A stretch of 64,000 bases of DNA from Oreocharis arfaki (taxonomy: Eukaryota > Chordata > Aves > Passeriformes > Paramythiidae): assembly GCA_013398015.1 (NCBI GenBank), contig VZRR01009815.1:124001-188000 (forward strand), read 5' to 3'. A program made the position numbers and the translations under genes. Shown in pieces: positions 41,384 through 51,632 of this stretch (position 1 is the stretch's first letter; every line of letters begins with the position of its first letter). The notes beneath the pieces are model-generated. The model had not been told where the DNA came from, did not search any database, and was given only the letters and a program-made list of their open reading frames with translations.

Positions 41384-43067
41384 AAATTATCTGACTAACA
41401 TTGCTTCTGGCCTAAGTAGCAAAACCTAAAATACTGATAATTTTTACTTCAATATTTAAACAAATGGAGTTGATTAATGTATTTGAGAAGACAAAGTTGT
41501 CCTGAACTGAGTCATCCTGCAACTGGGCCTTTACCATTTCATATAATCAAGTATGATTATGAATATCAATTTTATAATCAAAATTTCAACTTGTTTCCAC
41601 AGACAGCAGACAACTTGCTCACTTCTAGGTAAAACCTGACCACCTGCTATTTTATGTTTTTCACATGGAATAGTGGAAAAAATACAGCAGATGTTAGCCA
41701 GCTGTTCAAATTTCCTTAATGTTAGACATTTCTTTATACTCTACAAGTGCTGATGGAACTGCCAAACCAAAGCCCCTCAGCTGCAGTGCTCAGTGTCAAT
41801 CCATTGTACAGGAAAATTTCCATGAGGTTTAGGTGACCTATGAATACATGGGAATAACATGCCAAGAGAAGAAACGTGGCAAACAGCAACTACCGAGATT
41901 CCAAACTTCAGAGTGGATAAATGAGGTGATAAGGAAAGAAGGAATATGAGAGTGATGGATACGTAGCTCAAAGATGTCTAACAATACTGGCATTGGCAAG
42001 GCATACCTGGGCTCAGAACTCGGACAGAAGGAGCAATGCTAAAAATAAAACAGATAGATACTGGTAAGATCTTCCAAGCAATTTTTTTTTTTTAAGCTGA
42101 GGAAGAATCTCCCACAGCAATCAACAAAAGACCAAGACTTGACACTCAAAATTACACTGGACAAACTACACTGAAGAGACATTTCAGCATTGATGATCAA
42201 ACTGCTCTTGCAATCTACTTCAAACAAGCATCTTTGTTAAAGTATTGATTGTCATAAGGAATGCACTTGGCTGTCATAAGGAAAACAGAGTTCAGCAGCA
42301 TCATCAAAAGCAACTGCAGCTACACATAAGCAAAACGACATAAACTGCCTTCACTGCTCTGTCAAGAACAGTTTCAAGTGTCAAATTCAGTTTGTAACAT
42401 CCAGGTTTTGACTAAAGTCTAGAAAACAGTATAGGTCTTAACTACTGTATTTTCCATAACATTTCTTCAGATGAGTGATTTATTTCTCTGCTTTCTGGAC
42501 TTGCTTAAATTCAGTTAAAATAAAATCTGTTTACTTTCCACTGCATTATGAAGAAACAACCAACTGGTTTTTTGAACTTCCTGCATCCTTTTTAGCAAGG
42601 TTCTACCACACACACAAACATCTGAGCACCACTCCACCTCACACATTAGCAGCAGCATTCCTCAGAGAGGCTTTTCTCCAAACAGTTTTAAAAAGATATC
42701 TTTTCATTCTGAATTAAACAGGATGTAGGGATTGCCACCAGTGGAGGAGCAGGAATCACAAACAGCTATAACCCAACTATTCTAAGGAAATGTAAGCAAG
42801 TAATTACAAATAAAACTGCTTATATTCATGCAACTTGTTTGGCAACAGCAGCACAGCATAAGGAAAGCTGCTACAATTCATAACAGCATCTTGTAATAAA
42901 ACAGCTTTATGCATCCCTCTCAAACTGTTTAGTGCTCAAATCTCATCAGATGGCTGAGTAAGCATTACACTTTGGGACAGTAAATCTCTGTTTCCAATAT
43001 GGTCTACATTCACAGACATGTACTTTTGCATTCACTGTAAGTCACTTCCAGCTAAGCACTCATATGG

Positions 43068-43081
43068 AAAAAAAAAAAAAA
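43068..43081. repeat. Poly-A tract
   Basis: Fourteen A, low complexity only. Confidence 0.85.
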
Positions 43082-46000
43082 GGCAATATATAAAGATATC
43101 TGCATGCTATTTTGTCTAATCAGCTATCTAGACTCTGAAACCATTTCAGAACCTTAAAGCATCAGCATGCCAACAGGAACTGACTGCTATCAGCAAAAGC
43201 TAATTTGAAGTTGGATGTACAAACATAAAATAGTGTTTATACAAGTCACTGTCTCTTCAACCTGTCTTTATCCACATCACTGGGGCATATAGAGCATTGC
43301 TGTGGCTTATTTTGCTTCCATTAGAGACAAACTAAAAGGTAGGAAGGGGTTTAGAAACCAGCACCAAGGAGAAATTCATGACAGAAGATGACATTACACA
43401 GGCAGATGCTTGAAGAGCTCTACTCAGATTGACAGACAGTTCACAGAACAGACTTTGCTGCAGCATCTAATTAAATCTGTACAGAAAAAACATTGAGTAT
43501 CATGGCTGTTTCAAAAACACAAAAAAGGGCATCACCAGGCCTAATGGCTTCCAAGCGAAGCCACTTTCCAAAACCCAGAGAGAAGCTGGCATCTGCTTTT
43601 AACATAGAGGCTGAGTTCCCACAGTCACTGCCCATCAGGGGAAATCATAGATTTTCTGTCTATTGATGCTTCCAGAACTTCAGAATGTGCTTCATTCAAG
43701 GACAGATTACTGGGATCAATATAGAAATAATCTAATGAAAGTTAATGAGCAACCCAATAGCAGGCCAAAACTGGTAGATCCTCTGACCTGGAACTCTGAA
43801 TTCAGAGATAAATAATATAAAACAAAAAGAACAAATGCTGGGCCCTGCTTACCCAATTATACTTCCTTATCATTTTGGTTTTTTACTAATTTACAGCCTT
43901 TAAATTAATTGGTCATCAGCACTTCAACTCAACTCCAAAACCCTTGTGGTTCTCTAAGGAAGACAATGAGCTTTGGGTGGTGTTTTTGTTTATTGGAAAG
44001 TTTATGTTTTTCTTACTGTGTGAAGTGTGTGCATTTGGGTCCAGCCACAATATTTCAAAAGCTTCTAAAAATCACATAACCACTGAAGGTATTAGGAGAA
44101 CAAATGGGGGACAGAGCAAATACAAACACAGAAATCATCACCACGGTTCAACCAGCTGTCCACTGAGTCTAGAATTTAGTCCCCAGTAGTAAGACATTTC
44201 AAAAGAACATGGGGAAAAAATAAAGCACAAAAAACAATTACAGAGTAAACAAAAACACACCTAAAACCTGTTCCCAATGCATTTGAGCTGAAAACTGACT
44301 TGTGCATTGGAGCAGTGAATACCCTCTGGAGCTTAACCCATCTTCCCCACACTACACTAAAATACAAATACTGAAACCTTTCCTTATTTTTTCTGAAGAT
44401 GCAGACCTTAAAAACACATGGCACTGGGGAGTTCAACAGGGTATAATCCAAAATAAATGCTGTTGTCAGTTAAATATTTGCTGAACTCCGTTTTATTTAA
44501 ATAGTTCTTTCTTCCTGTACTATGAGAAAAGAGGAGAAGGAAAATGGCCTAATGTCTCTTTCCTAGAAAACAACCTTTAGACATGTTCCCAAGTTCACAG
44601 AAACAAAACTATATTCACTAATACAAATTCAGGACTACATCTAAAGACTCATTTCTGAAACATGCCTAGGATACAGAGACAAAGATGCCCAATTCAAATC
44701 CAGATCAAATGTAAAAGCTTTAATCTGACATTTCAGTGTTATTAGATGTATTAAAAAAGCATTTAAGTATCTTCCAGTTTGAGAACACACAACTAATCAG
44801 CCTCCCTTCCAAACACTTCTTGCTGAAAACCAGATCCCAAAAAAAGAATCAGTTTAGTTTATGTAGATCCTTTTGAAGAAAAGAAGACATAGACGGTAGA
44901 ACATATTTGCACTATTTGCTCAATGTTAGTCATTTTGATTATTAGAATTAATCAATAATTATTTTCATTTAAAGTATCTTTTTTAAAAATGAAACTATTA
45001 TGTCATCTCCATGGAGTACGTTATTTCCCTTTACAGTAGGTTTTAATATGAGAAAGAGCATCCACAGATGTGTGTAAATATTACAAACCTCTTAGAAGAG
45101 TGTGTGCACATGTGTGTATGAGAAAATAGAGAAGGGTTTATAGGATCAGAAATTATTATTTTCAGTATCTAAAGTCTTGGAATTCTATTACATAGCAGAG
45201 TAAAGGGATGAGGGGAAAAAATACACAAAGAAAAGGTTTTGTTAACACTCGGTCAGGCCCCAATACTACAAGACGAACAAACAGGACTTTAGTTGAAGCC
45301 CAAGATCTTTTTACTAGACAGAAATTTGAAACTATGAAGTATAGAAAGCATAATTTGTATTAATTTTGAAGTTCTTCTGAAAAGGTACTTGCATGATAAT
45401 GGTAACTAAGCCTGTTTTAGAGTAGACCTGAGGTTCTTCAAAATTTTCTTTCATTCAGTGTGTGGTTACTACATGTTGATAACATCTACTTTTTTAGAAG
45501 TTATCCTTTTATATATAGTTTACATAATGTGCATGTAACTTTCCAAATGGTTAAAAAAAAAAAATAGAACCTAGTTTACTTTTATCGTCAACTAATGAGG
45601 AGCCCAGTAGAGAAGCAGTAAAAACAGAAGTTCTTTTTGAAAGCTAAATAAAGGAGCAAAAGAGGAAAAAAAAGGAGCATAAGTCTATATATACTTATAT
45701 ATTTGCTTCAGAAATCCCTGCATTCTTAGTCGCTCATTTAAACTGTAAACAAATGCTGATTTTTAAGTGATCAGTCGAGAGAAGCTGCCAAGAATATAAA
45801 GTTATTCCCTGAGAGAAACTGTGCGTACAGAGAATTCACATATCATGTCTAGCTGTTGTTTATTCTACAAATACATATTAATATTAGACTAGTGCTGTGT
45901 TTGCCAGCACTGTTGTTATTAATTATTACTGGAGTCCTCTGTCAGCATCACAGTTTCCTAACTGGTCCAGCAGGTGAGAAGAGATGAAGATGAACCTTTG

Positions 46001-46216
46001 TTTAGCAAGTCTGTGTCAGACACTCTGGCTCTCAATGGTCAAGTCCAAGAGGCCTGAGCACCCAACCACGCCCAGCAAAGTCACAATGGATGAAGATAAA
46101 AAGTGCTGAAATGCCCAAAAAATAAGGTGGAAGGGGAATGAAAGGGAAGTGAAAAGGAAGACATTATCACAACTGATTTAAACTACCATTCGCAAACCAG
46201 AAAGCTTGCGGCTCAA

Positions 46217-46300
46217 AATGAAAAAAAAAACAAAACCAAAACAACACAAACCCCCAAACATTACAAACCAAACCCAAAAAAATAACAAAATCCACAAAAT
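46217..46300. repeat. A-rich low-complexity tract beside the LTR
   Basis: A run of A interrupted by C (AAAACCAAAACAACAC type), ending shortly before the LTR. It is outside the target duplication and so is older than, or independent of, the insertion. Confidence 0.6.
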
Positions 46301-46318
46301 ATCAAGAGACACCAATTT

Positions 46319-46323
46319 ATGCA
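46319..46323. repeat. Target-site duplication, left copy (ATGCA)
   Basis: Five bases directly before the TG of the LTR, identical to 46862-46866 directly after its CA. Confidence 0.8.
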
Positions 46324-46565
46324 TGTATTGGGTCTGGCTGAGGTAAAGCTCACAGCCCTTACAGCGCTGTGCTTTGCATTGGTAGCTGGACGGGCATTGA
46401 TAACAGGGCAGTGCTTTGGCTACTGCCCAAAACGTGCTGTCCCTCTGACATTCCTTCTCCCCCAGAAGGGGATGGGAGTGGGTGAGATCCTGGGAGGGGA
46501 CACAAGCAGGCCAGTTACCTAAATCAGCCAAAGGGATATTCCACACCATAAGAGGTCAGCTCAGA

Positions 46566-46572
46566 TATATAA
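46566..46572 (+). promoter_or_regulatory. LTR TATA box
   Basis: TATATAA sits about 240 bp into the LTR and 160 bp before the LTR polyadenylation signal, which is a plausible U3 promoter position. Whether it is active is unknown. Transcripts would run antisense to TENM2. Confidence 0.55.
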
Positions 46573-46730
46573 TGTAAGGAGGGGGGCCGAACCGTTCCGC
46601 TGCTGAAGCCCTGCTTCCCAGGAAGTGTCCGAACATCGCTGCTGATGGGAACTAGAGACTGATTCCTTTTTTCTCTCTTTTTTAGCTCTTGTGCGCACAT
46701 ACCTCCACTTGTTTCTTTCTTTTTTGCTGT

Positions 46731-46736
46731 AATAAA
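46731..46736 (+). terminator. LTR polyadenylation signal
   Basis: AATAAA within GCTGTAATAAAACTGCC, followed by T-rich sequence (GGTTTTTTTCC) downstream. This matches the R/U5 region of a retroviral LTR. Confidence 0.6.
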
Positions 46737-46861
46737 ACTGCCTCATCTCACCCTGCTGGTTTTTTTCCTCCATCTTATTCTCTCCCCTGTCCCAGCTGGG
46801 AAAAGGAGCAATAGACCAACTGAGCGGGCACCTGGCACCCAGCCAGGGTCAACCCACAACA

Positions 46862-46866
46862 ATGCA
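46862..46866. repeat. Target-site duplication, right copy (ATGCA)
   Basis: Matches 46319-46323 and defines the integration site of the LTR. Confidence 0.8.
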
Positions 46867-47295
46867 TGTTTAAATGGAAGTACCCCAAAGACTGAACGTC
46901 AATCCCATGATGTTTCCTTGAAAATCCACTTCTAAAGAGACTTGCTTCTGTTTTTCATTGTGACTCAGATCTAATATACACAAAGTTTTGGTAAAATTCC
47001 TGTTTATCAGATCATCTTGCTATTGCAGCTCAAAAGGGCACTTGACTGATATTAGAGTATAAATCAGAGGAGGAATGTTAGGTTTGGGTTCAACTTTCTT
47101 ACCTTTTCCTTTCCTAAAAGTATACTTACAGAAAGCTGCTATAAAGTTTTGTACTTTTATTTATTTGCTGGTCTAGTAATGCTGCTACATTGCTCCATTA
47201 TTAACAACTTCAAACACAGATGAAAGTACAGATGAAAAGTGTTTTCATGTTTTTAAATCACTTAACAATAAGAACCTTATGATCTTTTATGATTT

Positions 47296-47322
47296 GGGGA
47301 GGGAGAAGGTGAGGGAGGGAGG
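47296..47322 (+). other. G-rich purine tract
   Basis: GGGG, GGG, GGG and GGG runs separated by short A/G spacers with one T. The middle loop is nine bases, slightly beyond the standard G-quadruplex limit. Confidence 0.5.
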
Positions 47323-50300
47323 TTTTATCCAGCATCTTTATTAAATAAGGTACATAAATTATCATTTTTTATTTCTCAATAAGGCTGTGCTTTCTAGACA
47401 GGAAAAACTGAAGGCAGCTGTCTCACCCTAATAAATATTTTACACTGGGATGGTGTTTCTCTTAGGTCATCATCAAAACCAAAGTAAGCCTTGATTCAAG
47501 AGAAGTGCAGGTTACATATGTGTCCTGGCTATAACTGGAAAGTTGCCTTGAGGCCTTTTCCCAGACAAGCTACCCTACATCAGATTCCCTGGTAAGAGCT
47601 TCCTCCTTAAGCTTCTGCCACCTGCCTCTACCTCCAATTTCCCTCGATTATGTAACCCTACAGATATAATGAAAATCAACAGATTGCAGAATGCCACTCA
47701 AAGGCATTTCCTTGCATGACAAAGGAAAACTAAAAATGTGCTCTCACTCTAGACAGAATACAAGAAAAAGTTTTATTTAATATCTGTAATCCAAATCTAT
47801 GCATCAAAACGTTTCATTTTCAAAAGGTCACAGGTTCTGGAAAGAAGTATTGAAACTGTAACTTCCAAAACTCAGCTGAGTTTGGAAGGGATACATTAAT
47901 TTTAACCAAAGAGTTGAGGATGACTCAGGTTTGATGGCAAGATGATCAAAGATCTCATCTTGGTGTTACTGGGAATATGAGCAGTGGGAGAAAGTCTGGT
48001 CAGTCCGAGCACCTGTAAGAGTGGCTGTGGCCTCAAAGTAGCAGCCCATCAGTCACTGTGAACAGTTAAAACCTTGTTTTAAGTCTGAACAACCTTCATC
48101 CCGCTCCGGAAAATATGAAAGCAATCCAGCAAGAACTGTTTCAGACTTCTGAGCCCTGAATACAGTTTTTGTTACTATATTTCACTGAGAAAGCACGATA
48201 AACAAAAACAGAAGGAGTGCAATTTTGTCCTAACAGATTACCAAACCCAGTAATGTGCCACCAGGAGCAGCTCAACACAGCTGTGTGAGCAGTTGCAGTG
48301 CCATGGTAAAACCAAATACTTTGCAGTAAGTCAAAAGTATTTAGCTTTTGTAATAAAAGAGACAAAATACTGAGCAAAATATCTGCAATTCCTTTTAAAA
48401 AAGTCAAGCTTTTTTATAACAAAAGAACAAAAAGCCTCTATAGACTATTTATTCTATTTATTTTAGGCATGTTTATTTCCTACAGAATTTAAACCCATCC
48501 TAACACCCACTGAAATTTAGAATAAATTTAAATGTAGAAATTCCTAGATGTCTGCAGCTGGAAACTGCATACATGAGACGTAACGAACAGAACTCCTTAT
48601 TATATGAAGCACATTTTTATCCATCTAATGTTAATATAGAAAGTGAGAACAGCTACCAAATCTTAACCTAGATCTTCTTGTCACATTATCCCAAATTTCA
48701 TGTCAGTAAAATTGTTCAGGCAGGAAGATATCCAGCTTTCAAATGCAAAGAATCATCATACTGACTTATTTTTTAAAAAAACCTGCTTTCTAAACTTAAC
48801 AAAAGCATGAAAATAAGGAGTTGCTGCTCATTATCTAACAAAAAAACTACTTTGGCTCTCTAAAATAAACACTACTTATTTAGACACAACAACACAGACT
48901 AGTAGGGGAAAAATAACAATAAAAAAAAAATCTGAGTGTTTCAATTCAGTTACCAACAATTTCCATTCTCCTTCATAAAGAGGGCAGATAAGAACACATT
49001 AAGAGAAGGGGGAGGATGAACAGTTGTCAAATCAGTAATCAAGAGAAAAAGACCATTATGCTGAATAATGACCTGCAAATTAAAATGAGGCACTTGAGCT
49101 GAAGCATCCATCAACCTGATAGGGAAAAGTAATATTTAGATGACTCCTGTACAGTAAAGTAGAACAAACTTCAGTGAAAATGGCTCCGGTCGCTCAGACG
49201 TTTGAGGTGCCCTTAGATGCTTTATCTTAGGTAAACACCTCTAAGTAAAGAAAGATCTTCCAAGAACAGAGATTACCCCAGAAAACAGAACTGGGTGTTT
49301 GACAGACCAAGCATAGTGCAAACACTCCCACATGTCTGCACACAAGTGTCAGAGAAACAAGGGATTAGACAGGGGTTAATTATCGACACTAATTTAATAG
49401 TTTGATTTAAAGGTTAAGACGGACACTTGACTGTTTTAAACAAGACGTGTGACATGATATGAGGTATAAGGAATGACCTTCCATTGAATGATTTCCACAA
49501 CAAGTGTGATAACTTCCCATTCCCTGAGTCACAGCACTGGAAATGTGTAGCAGAGAACTATCACATGCTGTTAACAAGCACATACACAAACCAGTAGAGT
49601 TTCTGCATTTAAATTATGTACCAGATAATTTACCTTGCATTGAGAGGGGCACAAAATCTATATATTTACCCCTCAAGCCTGTCTGTATCTTACCTGGTAT
49701 GAACCATATCCGATTCTTCAACTGACACTAAACCAAGGCTTTTAATTGAAATGCCATATCTAACTGTTGACTGAATGCCAATTTAATTGGGCTATTTGGA
49801 CAAGTAAACCAGATGATTAAAGACAGTTCCTATGGAGCAACATTCACTAATGGTTTCAGCACGGAGGCTTACAATTTATTCAGAACAGCACCCACCCGAA
49901 TGAGAATAAACCTACATATGTATAGTGCACATTTACAGGTTTTTCAACTAAAAAAACATTCACATTTTTAATTCATTAATCCATTGGACTTAACAAAGAT
50001 CATTTTATAAAAAAAGATATTAATTCCCCTTGCTTACAGGCTCACATAGGCAGATAATTTCAAACATTGCTCCTAGGCCTCAATGTTGCACTAACATATT
50101 ACAGCCAATTACAAAAGGAATCAGATGAGTTTCCTCCTTTCAGTTTTTATGAGGTCAAGGGTAAGCAATATGGGTAAGCAGTGACAAAACGAAGTAAAAG
50201 GAACCAGCACTCTCATTCCCACAGTTCCATTCCACAGCATCTAAGAACTGGAAAGGAATTCCAAGGCACGTGATGAATAATGAATGTATGTTGGCTATAG

Positions 50301-50744
50301 AAGGTTTTTACCATAACAGTGTTTTAGTTGTCTTTTCAGTACAGATACTGTGTTAAAGAGAGTCACATTTAGGTGAATATGACATTATCATTTCCAAAAT
50401 TATCCTAGGAAACAGGATACCAGGTTAGCACATTGGCTAACTCCAAGATCTGTGCAAAAGACACATTCTGGTTAAGGATCATGGCATTTGTCTATCAGAC
50501 GTTTTGATCAGTGAATCTCAGTTTGCCTCATTTACAAATTGTGAATTTCAAAAGTATCAGAACTCTGAGAAAAGAAAAAGCTTTCTAATTGAGCAAAAAG
50601 CAGTGGAAATAATGGTAAGATAATATTCATTCTCCTACAGTTCTTTCATTAAAACTCCTTGTAGCACTGAGATGCTTTAACAAGGAACAGAGATTGTCTA
50701 CCGAGGATTACCACAAAAGAAACCAGTTCTGACTTTAAACATAC

Positions 50745-50970
50745 CTTGTCTTGGAAACTCATCTGACTCCCTGTGCACCAGGTCAGACACTCGATTTCCA
50801 TAGTGCATCCTGGTGTCGTGATCATACGCCTTCAGTGTCTCACTGGAGCTGTAGGATTTCTGAGTGGGCACTCTGCAGTCCTCGCTGTCCAGAGAGGAAC
50901 TCGTGTAGCGACACTCCTTCCCACAGCGGCCCCTGGTCAGAGAGCGGTGCCGTCTGTCCTTTATATCCAT
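50745..50970 (-). CDS. TENM2: Teneurin-2, first coding exon (residues 1-75 plus first base of codon 76)
   Basis: Teneurin-2 is a large type II membrane protein of neurons that pairs across synapses with latrophilins and other teneurins. This exon encodes the start of its cytoplasmic Ten_N domain. Seen: an ATG at 50970-50968 in a strong context (A at -3, G at +4) opens 75 codons beginning MDIKDRRHRS. They include a basic stretch (R6, R7, R9, R13, R15), a Ser-rich segment near residues 24-30 and the family-typical SYSSSETLKAYD at 39-50. The frame ends after FPRQ plus one G, at a good donor (CAAG then GTATGT, 50744-50739), so the intron is phase 1. An in-frame TGA at 51027-51025 with no ATG between it and this one fixes the start. 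Residue pattern fits teneurin-2 rather than paralogues 1, 3 or 4, from memory of the family. Exon 2 at 14139-14414 completes the split Gly76. No defect seen. Confidence 0.95.
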
Positions 50971-51034
50971 TATTCTGACCCAGGCACGGTGCTTCCAGGA
51001 AAGCCAGTCTTCTATCTGGGTCAGTCACTGTCAC
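50971..51034 (-). other. TENM2: TENM2 5'UTR segment and splice acceptor of the start-codon exon
   Basis: On the minus strand a TTTTTAG acceptor (AG at 51036-51035) precedes 64 nt that run directly into the ATG. The 64 nt contain an in-frame TGA at 51027-51025 and no ATG, so they read as leader rather than coding sequence. The pyrimidine tract is interrupted but acceptable (CTCCTTTGTTATCCTTTC). That this base is a 3' splice site rather than part of a longer first exon is inferred from the motif. If correct, the leader is split and transcription starts upstream. Confidence 0.6.
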
Positions 51035-51577
51035 CTAAAAACATGAAAGGATAACAAAGGAGTAAGTAATGCTGCCACTACATTTAGTTTTATTCTACTT
51101 TCCCTAACTTGTCCTTGAAGAACAATGCAGCACAGATTGAGAAGAAAGGGAAGACCCACATGATGCATCCTCTAGAAATTGAAATAATTGACCTGAATCG
51201 GTGGAGAGAAAAACATTTAATGCAGTAAGATAATTACATTCTATCTAAATTATTGTATCATCGAAGAGTTTAAAAAATAATGATAAAACAAAATCATGGT
51301 CATTTTTTGAGTTTTGAATGAACTCTGGTAGCAACACAGAACAGACAGAATGATATTTGTTTCTGTCATGCAACAGAAAGAAAGTAGACTCAAACCAGCT
51401 TTAATTATTTCCATTCTTCCTGCAGGAGGGCTTGCAATTAAGACTGAAGCATGCAGGAGAGTTCCATAGAGGAGATTATTTCTATTCACCATTAATGCAT
51501 TATTAAGCTGTACATTATCCTTTAACGACGAGTTCACAAGCAGCAGCAAGGTTAACATAATCCAAGGCCCTGCTCTG

Positions 51578-51632
51578 AAGGTGGACCAGGTGCCTCCAGA
51601 GGTCCAGCCCAACCCCAACATTCCTGTGTGGC
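51578..51632 (+). mobile_element. Short CR1 LINE tail
   Basis: GGTGGACCAGGTGCCTCCAG followed by AGGTCCAGCCCAACCCCAAC and ATTCCTGTG follows the last 55 or so bases of a CR1 3' end, with small changes. It is very short and lies about 540 bp upstream of the TENM2 start-codon exon. The upstream limit is not clear. Confidence 0.55.

Larger units (their letters stand above)
46324..46861 (+). mobile_element. Solo LTR of an endogenous retrovirus (538 bp) with 5-bp target duplication
   Basis: The element begins TGTATTGGGTCTGGCTGAGG and ends GGGTCAACCCACAACA, so it has TG...CA ends. It is bounded on both sides by the same five bases, ATGCA (46319-46323 and 46862-46866). Inside are a TATATAA box at 46566-46572 and an AATAAA signal at 46731-46736, in the order expected of U3-R-U5. 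No gag, pol or env reading frame adjoins it, so it is the product of recombination between two LTRs. Both ends and the internal GGGATATTCCACACCATA block resemble, from memory, an LTR type common in bird genomes. The 5-bp duplication fits class III (ERVL-like) better than 6-bp class II, but the family assignment is inference. It lies antisense to TENM2, the orientation usually tolerated in introns. Confidence 0.88.
14415..50744 (-). other. TENM2: TENM2 intron between coding exons 1 and 2 (36,330 bp, phase 1)
   Basis: Both ends are seen: GTATGT donor at 50744 and CTCCTAG acceptor ending at 14415. A branch-point-like CACTTAAT lies about 30 nt before the acceptor. The intron holds a CR1 copy at 17437-17900, a foldback at 17933-18010, a CA/TA microsatellite at 21433-21474, a 14-bp tandem repeat at 27216-27257, a MIR relic at 35781-35885, a CR1 tail at 38733-38866 and a solo LTR at 46324-46861. 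GC-rich patches without a recognised family occur near 18231-18440, 20211-20420, 22700-23040, 25180-25340, 26520-26890 and 39830-40010. The remaining stretches look like ordinary AT-rich intron with no exon I can support. Confidence 0.85.

Noticed and set aside
50505..50560. Possible third MIR fragment (CTCAGTTTGCCTCATTTACA)
   Set aside because: Only about 25 bases resemble the MIR core and the flanking order is not kept. Too short to support.
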